DNA of 5,871 nucleotides from Acidobacteriota bacterium (GCA_021827245.1 JAKAWN010000425.1:1-5871); one strand, 5' to 3'; positions 1 through 5,828 are shown, numbered from the stretch's first letter. A program made the numbers and translations. Notes: a model not told the origin generated them from the sequence alone.

Positions 1-173
1 CGATCTATGTTTCCTTCACCAGACGCCGGCTCGGCGGCCAATTGCGTCGCCTCTCGGTCGAACAGCGGAGACCTGCTTACCGTAACGAAGCCTGCCTGTA
101 TCTCCTGCTGCTCGGGCCCGCTACTGCCCCCCAAACTCGTAAAGGATCTGCCCCGGATCCAAAGCGAGTCCAT
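1..173 (-). CDS. Possible partial gene running off the left edge, unrecognised
   Basis: Reading leftward from an ATG at 173-171, the frame stays open to the window edge (57 codons plus 2 nt) and begins MDSLWIRGRSFTSLGG. An AGGGGA Shine-Dalgarno-like sequence on the minus strand (186-181) lies 7 nt before the ATG. Third codon positions are mostly G or C, as in the real genes nearby. It would be the next minus-strand gene after the MFS transporter, about 76 nt beyond its stop, so an operon is possible. No domain is recognisable. The opposite strand also has a long open frame here, but that one overlaps the transporter end and is rich in Cys and Pro. The region may simply be non-coding. Confidence 0.27.
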   Translation of the reverse strand, partial: MDSLWIRGRSFTSLGGSSGPEQQEIQAGFVTVSRSPLFDREATQLAAEPASGEGNID

Positions 174-249
174 ACTATGTTCCCCTACCTGCAAGCAGGC
201 TCCGTCGGCCGAGGATGATCCCTTCCAGCCACTTTCGGGCGCCGGTACA

Positions 250-1506
250 CTAATCGATTGCACGGACGGCGCGGTTGGAACCGGCAAGCAGGATGACGAG
301 GAGTATCATGGCCCCCGCGGATAGGAAGGTTCCCGTGATGCTGGCCTTCAGCGCGACGCCTGCCACTGCGAGCGAAAACGGTAGGAGCCCCACGGCCGCA
401 AACATCAGGACACTCATCACCCGGCCCATCACGGCTCGATCGACTCGCTGTTGAAACCAGGAGATCAACTGGATGTTCAGGAACGCAGCGGCGCCGCCCA
501 TGAGGATCAGATCAGGCACCAGAGTCGTCATGCGGCTCAGGAATCCAACGGGGGCAACACAAAGGCCGATCACCGCGCCGGCCAGGAGCAGCGTGCGCCC
601 GCGGCGGCGGTGCCGCACCAAACCTGCACCCAGCATTCCGGTAAGACTGCCGCCGGCAAACGCCGACATAAGGAATCCGAACGCCGAAGCCGTGTCGAAG
701 TCGTGTTTAGCGATCACGGCCAGACCGATACCCATGGGTCCAGCGATGGCAAAGTTGAGGACCGCCATAACCAACATGAGCGAGCGGAGGGACACATCAG
801 CTCTGACGTATCGGAGCCCGTCGACAATGGAGCGCATCATGCCGCCTTGCAGGCCCCGGGTGCTGGGAATCGGTGGGTCGGGCAGGCGGATCAGGGCCGC
901 GATGATGCCGAAAAAGCTGATGGCGTCGAGCAGGAAGGCCCACGCGTTGCCGAACGCCCGGATGAACAAGCCGGCCGGACCAGGCGCGGCCAGCGTAGTG
1001 ATTTGCCGTGTCGACGCGGAAACGGAATTCGCCGCGGGGAGCTGTTCGGGCTCGACGATCGAGGGCAGAAAGGCGGAGCCTGCTGGGTAGGAAAAGGCGT
1101 CAGCCACGCCAAATCCGAGGGCGAGGAAATAGAGCTCCCACAGACGTAGGTCCCTGAGGAATAGCAGTGCCGCCACAGCCGCCACAAGCAGCGACCGGAC
1201 GAGTGCGGTGAGCATGAGAATCCGCCGTGGAGAAGCGCGATCGCTCACCGCTCCGCCAATGAGCATGAGCACGGCGCGGGGAATCGCGGCGAGCATTAGG
1301 ATGGCGCCTAGAACGACACTCGATCCTGTGAGCGAGAGTACAAGCCACGGCAAGGCAACAAGGTAGAACTGGTCGCCCGTCGAGGAAATGGTGTTGCCGA
1401 TCCAGAGCAGGCGGAACGCCCGGTTGCGCAGCGGATGCTGCGTCTTCCGCACGGCACCCGAACGAGTTTTCGTGAGTTCCCCGGCAGGCTGCTCCCCTAC
1501 GCCCAA
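250..1506 (-). CDS. Major facilitator superfamily transporter (MFS_3 / EntS-like efflux type)
   Basis: A 418-aa inner-membrane secondary transporter, probably exporting a small molecule by proton antiport; the substrate cannot be told. The protein is mostly hydrophobic helices, consistent with 12 TM segments, and the length is normal for the family. It has the classic MFS motif A between TM2 and TM3 (residues 84-95, GGAVSDRASPRR). Other family-typical stretches are the N-terminal NRAFRLLWIGNTIS, the FLLDAISFF segment near 191-199, and MGRVMSV near 360-366, which repeats the loop motif in the second half. The start is TTG at 1506-1504, chosen because GGAG lies 7 nt upstream (minus strand 1517-1514). 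A GTG 18 codons in lacks a comparable site. It follows the winged-helix gene by 107 nt on the same strand, so co-transcription is possible. No clear terminator is visible downstream. Confidence 0.93.
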   Translation of the reverse strand: MGVGEQPAGELTKTRSGAVRKTQHPLRNRAFRLLWIGNTISSTGDQFYLVALPWLVLSLTGSSVVLGAILMLAAIPRAVLMLIGGAVSDRASPRRILMLTALVRSLLVAAVAALLFLRDLRLWELYFLALGFGVADAFSYPAGSAFLPSIVEPEQLPAANSVSASTRQITTLAAPGPAGLFIRAFGNAWAFLLDAISFFGIIAALIRLPDPPIPSTRGLQGGMMRSIVDGLRYVRADVSLRSLMLVMAVLNFAIAGPMGIGLAVIAKHDFDTASAFGFLMSAFAGGSLTGMLGAGLVRHRRRGRTLLLAGAVIGLCVAPVGFLSRMTTLVPDLILMGGAAAFLNIQLISWFQQRVDRAVMGRVMSVLMFAAVGLLPFSLAVAGVALKASITGTFLSAGAMILLVILLAGSNRAVRAID

Positions 1507-1613
1507 GGCGCTGCTCCAGCTTTCAAAACCGCAGACGCGCCAGGCAGATACACGGGGATTTCATTCGGCGATGCGTTTTCCACGGTCTGCGCCTCCTCCC
1601 GCAAATTGTTTCG

Positions 1614-2126
1614 TTACGTCTCCAGAGCCTCACGGAGGAATTTGGGCGGCCAGCCTTGCTCCTCAGCCGCGAAGCGGAAGCCTGGATCCACGGTGAAATA
1701 CCTGGTGCGCTGGCCGTTTCTCCAGCTAATGTGGACTTGGTATAGGTCCCATGGTTCCAGCCCGAGGGCCCTGACATGGCGTACGATCCCGCTCTGAATC
1801 CCCCCGAGGAACAGCAACGGATCGAGCTTCCGCCTCTTCCACAAGCTGTTCAAGCGCATCACGCGGGATACCGTACCGGCATCTACGGGGTGCGCGACGC
1901 TCAGGAGCGCAGCCAGGAATTTTTTCTCCTCGTATCCAATTTTTTGCATTAAGAGGGCGAAACGATCGCTCGTCCACTTCCCATACGCGGGGAGACCGGC
2001 GTAGGAATCAGTGGGGGAATCTTCTTCGTCTTTCGCGTGGGCTCGAAGGTATCTCTTGAGGGCTACCACCTCCTGCGGGGTGTCCACCCTGTACCACTCG
2101 CCCCGGAACTCGAATTCAATGGCCAT
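1614..2126 (-). CDS. Predicted winged-helix protein, function unknown
   Basis: A 170-aa soluble protein. Residues 1-30 form a short N-terminal module (FEFRGEWYRVDTPQEVVALK), then an acidic linker. From about residue 51 (KWTSDRFALLMQKIG) a helical segment leads into LAALLSVAHPVDAGTVSRVM, which reads like the first helices of a winged-helix domain. A basic stretch (SLWKRRK) follows, then FLGGIQSGIVRHVRALGL and a beta-rich end (YQVHISWRNGQRTRYFTVDP). This pattern recalls small bacterial proteins in which a ~30-aa targeting-like module precedes a DNA-binding-like winged helix; that is recollection, not a search result. The start at 2126 has only a weak GGTAGG ribosome site, but the N-terminus looks natural. 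The palindromic repeats begin 18 bp upstream, so this protein could be their regulator; this is inference. Confidence 0.72.
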   Translation of the reverse strand: MAIEFEFRGEWYRVDTPQEVVALKRYLRAHAKDEEDSPTDSYAGLPAYGKWTSDRFALLMQKIGYEEKKFLAALLSVAHPVDAGTVSRVMRLNSLWKRRKLDPLLFLGGIQSGIVRHVRALGLEPWDLYQVHISWRNGQRTRYFTVDPGFRFAAEEQGWPPKFLREALET

Positions 2127-2137
2127 AAGCCTACCCG

Positions 2138-2166
2138 TTGAGGACCCTTATGGGTGACGGTATCAA
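2138..2166 (+). promoter_or_regulatory. Candidate rightward promoter (overlaps the leftward one)
   Basis: TTGAGG at 2138-2143 and TATCAA at 2161-2166 are separated by exactly 17 bp; each matches its sigma-70 consensus hexamer at 4 of 6 positions. The spacer contains the palindrome ACCCTTATGGGT (2144-2155). Transcription would start near 2173 and give the gene at 2351 a leader of roughly 175 nt. This is inferred from hexamer matches alone. Confidence 0.3.
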
Positions 2167-2184
2167 CCTTAAGGGTCACCGTCA
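2144..2184. repeat. Two operator-like pseudo-palindromes spaced 21 bp, with interleaved inverted repeats
   Basis: ACCCTTATGGGT (2144-2155) and AACCTTAAGGGT (2165-2176) differ at two of twelve positions and are offset by 21 bp, about two helical turns. A wider direct repeat, CTTATGGGTGACGGT against CTTAAGGGTCACCGT, matches 12 of 15. There are also exact interleaved inverted repeats: gaccctta (2143-2150) with taagggtc (2170-2177), and tgacggt (2155-2161) with accgtca (2178-2184). The arrangement fits a regulator dimer binding twice on one DNA face. It sits between divergent genes and inside both candidate promoters. Confidence 0.5.
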
Positions 2185-2185
2185 A
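2157..2185 (-). promoter_or_regulatory. Candidate leftward promoter for the winged-helix gene
   Basis: On the minus strand TTGACG (2185-2180) and TACCGT (2162-2157) are 17 bp apart. The -35 matches 5 of 6 positions and the -10 keeps the key T, A and final T. The start would fall near 2150, giving a leader of about 24 nt before the ATG at 2126. The spacer holds the palindrome CCTTAAGG and the other operator-like palindrome covers the start point, as expected for a repressed promoter. Confidence 0.36.
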
Positions 2186-2324
2186 GCCGAAAGTACAGGC
2201 CCACTCGAGTTGGGAGCTTCTTGACATGGATCCGAAAAACCGGCGGCTGAGATCGGCCTCGGCCGTGAGAAGTCTGTAACAGCAGGGATGCTCCACAGCC
2301 TGTCCGCCCGAAATCATCAACAAC

Positions 2325-2343
2325 CTCACTTGTGAGAGGAGGT
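2325..2343 (+). promoter_or_regulatory. Strong Shine-Dalgarno preceded by a small inverted repeat
   Basis: AGGAGG at 2337-2342 lies 8 nt before the ATG at 2351, an optimal site that fixes the start. Directly before it, ctcac (2325-2329) and gtgag (2332-2336) form a compact inverted repeat. An alternative pairing of acctc (2323-2327) with gaggt (2339-2343) would cover the Shine-Dalgarno, so folding could influence translation. Confidence 0.55.
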
Positions 2344-2350
2344 CTATTCC

Positions 2351-2779
2351 ATGTTTGGAAAAATGAACGTACTGCCGATTCTCAATCTTCAGCAACCGCA
2401 GGAACAAGCTCGCACATCGCTCGAAACGGCCATCGCCAGGCTGCTGGATGTGACCGAGCACCCTGCAATCGCAAAATGGGTCCAGTTTCCGAAGGCTCTG
2501 TTCGTGTTCCTTGTGGTTCCCGGCGACCCCGAATCCGGCGCCTTCTACGTCTTTGACCGCCGCAAGGGAGTCTGGTATTGGGTGGATTTCGAAGACGAGA
2601 AATTCGGCGGCTATACGGTCAGCGATTTCGACCAATTGGTCCGCGAGTGCCGCTTCTTCGACCTCGTGGAGCGTCCCGACTGTCTTCAGAGCCCCAGGGG
2701 TTGGGTCGTCCGACCGGGAATCTGCTCGTGCACTGAGCCCAGGGTTGCCGAGTCGGCGCGGTCTGCGGGTAGCCGATAA
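2351..2779 (+). CDS. Uncharacterised 142-aa protein
   Basis: I do not recognise the family. The protein looks soluble, without a signal peptide or clear membrane segment. Residues 16-45 are predicted helical (QEQARTSLETAIARLLDV). Residues 46-110 read as an alternating beta-strand domain rich in aromatics and acids: FPKALFVFLVVPGD, then GAFYVFDRRKGVWYWVDFED, then GYTVSDFDQLVREC. The last ~30 residues are of low complexity and include CSC, so they may be a poorly conserved tail. Coding status is supported by the strong AGGAGG site, natural amino-acid composition and absence of a better frame; a longer minus-strand frame over the same bases (2635 to 2063) has no such signals. It precedes the PIN-like gene by about 200 nt, so a shared transcript is possible but not shown. 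Confidence 0.72.
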   Translation: MFGKMNVLPILNLQQPQEQARTSLETAIARLLDVTEHPAIAKWVQFPKALFVFLVVPGDPESGAFYVFDRRKGVWYWVDFEDEKFGGYTVSDFDQLVRECRFFDLVERPDCLQSPRGWVVRPGICSCTEPRVAESARSAGSR

Positions 2780-2794
2780 TCGCGCTTGTCAACC

Positions 2795-2808
2795 GGCTCG
2801 GTCGAGCC
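2795..2808 (+). other. Short perfect hairpin after the 142-aa gene
   Basis: ggctcg (2795-2800) and cgagcc (2803-2808) form a 6-bp GC-rich inverted repeat with 2 nt between, starting 16 nt after the stop at 2779. There is no T-run on the plus strand, so it is at best a weak or Rho-assisted terminator. Just beyond it, gggattc is repeated in tandem with a 9-nt period (2812-2827). The rest of the gap to 2979 shows no gene. Confidence 0.3.
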
Positions 2809-2978
2809 AAGGGGATTCAAGGGATTCGCGCGTGTATTTCACAGGGGAAGTTGACCACGGCCTGGCTGTGATGGGCAACGCGGCGTACGGGGCATAGATG
2901 GGGCATCCAGCACGAATTGATGCGACAATGCCTAGACGCTATTCGCGGTCCAAACAAACGATTAGGAGCTGGGTCGCC

Positions 2979-4247
2979 ATGGGCATGGGCCCCATCTTGA
3001 TCTTCGACAAGTCCACCCTTCAGAGTCTCAATCCTGATGAGGCCGTGTGGCTGGACAACTTCTTCATGACGAACATCACACCCCTATTCTATATTGAAAC
3101 TCTCGCCGACCTTGAGAAAGCGGTCAGATCGGGTAAGACGCCAGAGCAGGTGGTCGGCGAGATCGCCTATAAGACCCCCGATATGCAGTCCTACCCGAAT
3201 ATGCACCACCTATCGCTAATATGGGGCGAACTGATGGGCAGGGGAAAGATTGAAATGAGAGGATTCCCCGTCCTCGGCGGGGGCCAGCCAGTGATGCTCG
3301 AGGGATGCACTGGCGTAATCTACAAGCAGTCACCTGAAGCCGAAGCTTTCAGTCGCTGGCAGGAAGGCAAATTCCTTGAGATCGAGAGAACGCAGGCCAA
3401 AAGATGGCGCCGGGAACTGCAATCAGCCGATCTCAAGGCCATGTCAGAGAGTTTCCGAGAGATCTGGAAACAGGCAGGCGGGCCGACAACCTTCGCAGAT
3501 ATCAAGAACCTGGCGGACAGGCTGATCGACGGACCTGACCAGGACGCCGTGTTACGCATGGGGCTAGCATTTGCGACCATCGATACAGACTGGATACAGC
3601 AGATGGTCGCACGCTGGGAAAACCTTGGACGGCCGCCGATAAGGGAGTTCGCTCCCTACCTCACGCACGTGCTCACCGTAGACCTTTTTTTTCATTTGGC
3701 AATCGTGGCCGGCCTCATTGGAAGCGAGCCCAAGAGCAACAAAGTGGACATCGCGTACCTGTATTACCTGCCGTTCTGCATGGTGTTTACGTCAAAGGAC
3801 AACCTGCACCTGCGGACAGTTCCGTATTTTCTCAGGAGCGACCAATCGTTCGTGAACGGCCTCGACTTGAAGGCCGATTTGCAGCGGATCGATGAGCATT
3901 TCGCTGCATTTCCTGAAGATCAAAAGGAGTGCGGTCTTTTCGCGTTCGCCAAGTATCCGCCCAATGACGACTCGTACCTCGTAACTCGGCTGTGGAAGAA
4001 ACACATGAAACCGCCCACCGAGAACTGCATTCCGAAGGAGCAGAGCCGCAGAGTGAAGACCCTGAACGTACCGCCCGCGGGCAGCGATCCGAAGGAGATA
4101 CTCAAAGTGCTGGACGACTTCGAAGCGAAGGCGATCCCCTTGGGTCCTGATGCGGTGACGGCAATGCAAGAGCCTGCAGTTGTCACATTCCAGCGAGTCG
4201 TCATGCGTTCGAAAGGAAAGTGGAAAAGGATCCCCAATGAGACATGA
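2979..4247 (+). CDS. Large protein with split PIN-like nuclease signature
   Basis: 422 aa from the chosen ATG. The N-terminus MGMGPILIFDKSTLQSL is a hydrophobic strand ending in Asp10, like the first catalytic Asp of PIN-domain nucleases. LFYIETLADLEK adds Glu40 and Asp44. Near the C-terminal third, DIAYLYYLPFCMVFTSKDNLHL supplies Asp257 and Asp274 in a strand-turn pattern like the closing PIN motif (D..yl.y.d.fvTsD). Between them lies a ~200-residue mainly helical insert with an Arg/Lys/Glu-rich stretch (near residues 125-155), unlike compact VapC toxins of ~130 aa. If correct, it would be a metal-dependent RNase or DNase. Start: AGGAG at 2964-2968 is 10 nt before the ATG at 2979. An in-frame ATG at 2898 would add 27 residues but has no good ribosome site. 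The gene is certainly coding; the PIN assignment is inference from motifs. Confidence 0.85.
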   Translation: MGMGPILIFDKSTLQSLNPDEAVWLDNFFMTNITPLFYIETLADLEKAVRSGKTPEQVVGEIAYKTPDMQSYPNMHHLSLIWGELMGRGKIEMRGFPVLGGGQPVMLEGCTGVIYKQSPEAEAFSRWQEGKFLEIERTQAKRWRRELQSADLKAMSESFREIWKQAGGPTTFADIKNLADRLIDGPDQDAVLRMGLAFATIDTDWIQQMVARWENLGRPPIREFAPYLTHVLTVDLFFHLAIVAGLIGSEPKSNKVDIAYLYYLPFCMVFTSKDNLHLRTVPYFLRSDQSFVNGLDLKADLQRIDEHFAAFPEDQKECGLFAFAKYPPNDDSYLVTRLWKKHMKPPTENCIPKEQSRRVKTLNVPPAGSDPKEILKVLDDFEAKAIPLGPDAVTAMQEPAVVTFQRVVMRSKGKWKRIPNET

Positions 4248-4329
4248 CTCCAACCATGAGGCTGCGGGAGGTGAACTGCAGAAGCGCCGGCGTTTTGAGA
4301 TCATGGCGGAAGAGTCGGACGGGACGTAA
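4237..4329 (+). CDS. Candidate 30-aa microprotein overlapping the end of the PIN-like gene
   Basis: An ATG at 4237-4239 lies 11 bp before the end of the PIN-like gene, in another frame, and reads 30 codons to a TAA at 4327-4329. An AAGGA ribosome site (4226-4230) sits 6 nt upstream, inside the preceding gene, so coupled translation is plausible. The peptide is hydrophilic and highly charged: MRHDSNHEAAGGELQKRRR, then FEIMAEESDGT. It has a basic RRR cluster and an acidic end, with no membrane segment. Codons end largely in G or C. No family is recognised. A chance frame of this length is common, so the ribosome site and 11-bp overlap are the main support. Confidence 0.38.
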   Translation: MRHDSNHEAAGGELQKRRRFEIMAEESDGT

Positions 4330-4350
4330 CCACTTACTCCTCAGTTACGT
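4324..4350. repeat. Inverted repeat acgtaac / gttacgt upstream of the primase gene
   Basis: acgtaac (4324-4330) and gttacgt (4344-4350) are exact 7-bp inverted arms around a 13-nt loop. The left arm includes the TAA of the 30-aa frame. No T-run follows, so a terminator is unlikely; an operator is more plausible. A third related copy, tttacgt, occurs at 4425-4431 in the primase promoter region. Confidence 0.35.
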
Positions 4351-4403
4351 ACAGCCACACACGTCGTTCCAGCGAAACGGCTCAGCAAGAAAGACCCACT
4401 TAT

Positions 4404-4438
4404 TTGACAGCTCTGGAGTTTGGGTTTACGTAGAACCC
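4404..4438 (+). promoter_or_regulatory. Candidate promoter and operator of the primase gene
   Basis: A perfect -35 hexamer TTGACA (4404-4409) is followed after 17 bp by TACGTA (4427-4432), a poor -10 match keeping only the first TA. The -10 lies inside an inverted repeat, gggtt (4422-4426) and aaccc (4434-4438), with palindromic TACGTA in the centre. A weak -10 under a palindrome fits a regulated promoter. The transcript would begin near 4439, about 40 nt before the GTG start. Confidence 0.4.
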
Positions 4439-4478
4439 GAGCCCGCACCGACACGCCGACTCTCGGCAGGGAGGGACA

Positions 4479-5450
4479 GTGGAAACCGCGATCAGTGCCA
4501 GCCCCGGAGTTGTGGAGGACTACGGTCGGCTGTTCGTCAACCGCCTGGCTTACACGCTGCAATCCATCCGTCCCCATCCCGAGAGCGGCCGACACCACTA
4601 TTTTCGGCCGAAGGCGAAGGGCACGGGCAAGGCCCTGGGCCTGACACCAACGATCATCGGGCGCCATCTGGAAGGCGAAATCACGATTGGCCTATATGCC
4701 ATCAATCCCGCAACACAGCGATCGAAGTGGGTTGCCATCGACGCGGATTACGGCGGTGCGATGGAGGATCTTCTCAAGTTGCAGTATTCCCTCCTGCAGG
4801 ACAAGGTCGAAGCCGCGCTGGAGATGAGCAAGCGGGGTGGCCACCTCTGGATTTTCATGGAAGAACCCGCGCTCGCCTGCGAGTGCCGAATCTACATCTA
4901 CAACTTGGCCCTGAAGCTCGGCGTGCGAATCAAAGGCGGAGGGTTGGCCGAGGGCATCGAAATCTTCCCCAAGCATGACGAGCTGCGCCAGGGAGAGTTC
5001 GGAAACGCCATCCGCGGACCGCTGGGAATCCATCGTGGCGCCAACCGGCGCTATTGGTTCTACGGGGCGGACTACGATCTCGAAAAGCAGATGGCGTACC
5101 TGAGCCGACTCCGAAAGGTGACCGAGGAACAGTTCCGCAGCTTCATTGCCGGCAAAAACATGCCCCCGGAATTCGACAGGAAACGAGCTTTGGCAAACGC
5201 GGCCGTGCCATTCACTCATGCATCTGGTCGCGAATTCCGAATCCTCGATCACGTGGGGCAAGTTCGGAAGGTGGGCCGGAACTACGTAACCCGATGCCCG
5301 TCCTGCGCCGAAGCCGGTCGGGACCGAAGAGGCGACAACCTCGCCATCTCGATAGAAGAGCCGTGGAAGTACATCTGCTGGGCGGGCTGCACCAAAGAAA
5401 TGATTCGCCGCGCCCTCGGCCATCGCATTCCAACGCGTCGGTCAGCCTGA
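4479..5450 (+). CDS. Archaeo-eukaryotic primase (TOTE-type AEP) with C-terminal CHC2-like zinc ribbon
   Basis: 323 aa. An AEP polymerase/primase core spans about residues 15-215. It has the metal-binding pair Asp88/Asp90 in WVAIDADY, the second motif SKRGGHLWIF with His122, the third at Glu161 in GIEIFPKHDEL, and the nucleotide-binding-like GNAIRGPLGIHR (176-187). The N-terminal PHPESGRHHYFRPK is also typical of this family. A zinc ribbon follows: Cys273/Cys276 (CPSC), GDNLAI, then Cys300/Cys304 (CWAGC), close to the CHC2 finger of DnaG. Such proteins are expected to make or extend primers, and TOTE-type AEPs have been placed in predicted conflict systems on mobile DNA. Here there is no fused helicase or nuclease, so it acts alone or with neighbours. 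Start: GTG at 4479 with GGAGG (4470-4474) only 4 nt upstream. A weak hairpin (agcct 5444-5448, aggct 5456-5460) overlaps the stop. Confidence 0.88.
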   Translation: METAISASPGVVEDYGRLFVNRLAYTLQSIRPHPESGRHHYFRPKAKGTGKALGLTPTIIGRHLEGEITIGLYAINPATQRSKWVAIDADYGGAMEDLLKLQYSLLQDKVEAALEMSKRGGHLWIFMEEPALACECRIYIYNLALKLGVRIKGGGLAEGIEIFPKHDELRQGEFGNAIRGPLGIHRGANRRYWFYGADYDLEKQMAYLSRLRKVTEEQFRSFIAGKNMPPEFDRKRALANAAVPFTHASGREFRILDHVGQVRKVGRNYVTRCPSCAEAGRDRRGDNLAISIEEPWKYICWAGCTKEMIRRALGHRIPTRRSA

Positions 5451-5543
5451 GAGGGAGGCTTTCGGAGAACAGTCAATCCCATGAGAGAGGAGACCGGCAT
5501 TTCCTGGCCGCACTTCAACCTTCCGGGTTCGTGAGGGGTGGGG

Positions 5544-5572
5544 TGGATATTAGAGAGAAGTTGTGTTAGGTT
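5544..5572 (+). promoter_or_regulatory. Candidate promoter of the mazEF-like operon
   Basis: TGGATA (5544-5549) matches 4 of 6 positions of a -35 and is 17 bp from TAGGTT (5567-5572), which keeps the key T, A and final T and is preceded by TGT, an extended -10 motif. Transcription would start near 5580, inside the palindrome and just before the Shine-Dalgarno. The remaining gap after the primase gene (5451-5543) shows no convincing gene. Confidence 0.38.
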
Positions 5573-5582
5573 ACATGTAACC
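5569..5582. promoter_or_regulatory. Perfect 14-bp palindrome, likely autoregulatory operator
   Basis: GGTTACATGTAACC is an exact 14-bp palindrome 15 bp before the antitoxin ATG. It overlaps the candidate -10 and start point. Toxin-antitoxin operons are normally repressed by their own antitoxin or complex binding such a site, so this is the probable operator; binding is inferred. Confidence 0.65.
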
Positions 5583-5585
5583 ATG

Positions 5586-5593
5586 AAAGGAGG
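5586..5593 (+). promoter_or_regulatory. Strong Shine-Dalgarno that fixes the antitoxin start
   Basis: AAAGGAGG is nearly a full complement of the 16S rRNA 3' end and ends 4 nt before the ATG at 5598. It rules against the in-frame GTG at 5538 and ATG at 5583, which have no ribosome site and would add residues not seen in the family. Confidence 0.8.
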
Positions 5594-5597
5594 TTGT

Positions 5598-5828
5598 ATG
5601 GGACCTCGAACTCGATCCCGATCCCAGTCGTCTCGCGACAAGGTCAGGGCTCATCGCAAGCGCTTGCGCGAGCAAGGGTTACGGCCCATCCAAATCTGGG
5701 TGCCGGACATGCGCTCTCCCACTTTTATCGCAGAGGCTCACAGACAGTCACTGGCTGTTGCCCGCAGCGCCCATGCGAGAGAGGACCAAGAGTTCATCGA
5801 TGCTATCTCTGATTGGGGCGGGAAGTGA
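5598..5828 (+). CDS. MazE-like antitoxin (DUF3018 family)
   Basis: A 76-aa antitoxin expected to bind and neutralise the MazF/PemK RNase encoded next, and to repress the operon through the upstream palindrome. The N-terminus is basic (RTRSRSQSSRDK). The family core follows: VRAHRKRLREQGLRPIQIW (residues 16-34) with VPD directly after, then SPTFIAEAHRQSLAVA (40-55). The acidic tail EDQEFIDAISDW (62-73) is where such antitoxins usually contact the toxin. Length and motif order are normal for DUF3018. The start is set by AAAGGAGG at 5586-5593. The TGA stop overlaps the GTG start of the toxin gene, the usual translational coupling of such pairs. Confidence 0.92.
   Translation: MGPRTRSRSQSSRDKVRAHRKRLREQGLRPIQIWVPDMRSPTFIAEAHRQSLAVARSAHAREDQEFIDAISDWGGK

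Noticed and set aside
174..260. Minus-strand frame reading GWKGSSSADGACLQVGE, reminiscent of the start of DUF397 proteins
   Set aside because: The following residues lack the rest of the DUF397 pattern and no ribosome site precedes a start; probably coincidence.
7..324. Plus-strand open frame of 105 codons at the left edge
   Set aside because: Composition is rich in Cys, Pro and Ser without domain pattern, and it overlaps the end of the MFS transporter on the opposite strand by 75 bp.
1530..1591. 7-bp inverted repeat cgcagac / gtctgcg between the winged-helix and MFS genes
   Set aside because: The arms are 48 nt apart with no T-run, so a terminator is unlikely and chance is a sufficient explanation.
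2221..2226. Perfect TTGACA as a promoter for the 142-aa gene
   Set aside because: No acceptable -10 hexamer occurs 16-18 bp downstream.
2063..2635. Minus-strand open frame of 190 codons
   Set aside because: It lies across the palindromic control region and antisense to the 142-aa gene, and overlaps the well-supported winged-helix gene start.
4244..4978. Plus-strand open frame of 244 codons
   Set aside because: It overlaps most of the primase core in another frame; its translation is Arg/Pro/Gly-rich shadow sequence.
4692..5423. Minus-strand open frame of 243 codons
   Set aside because: It is the antisense shadow of the primase gene, whose motifs are clear.
5481..5534. 17-codon frame between the primase and antitoxin genes
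   Set aside because: The nearest GGAG is too far upstream (about 13 nt) and nothing else supports translation.
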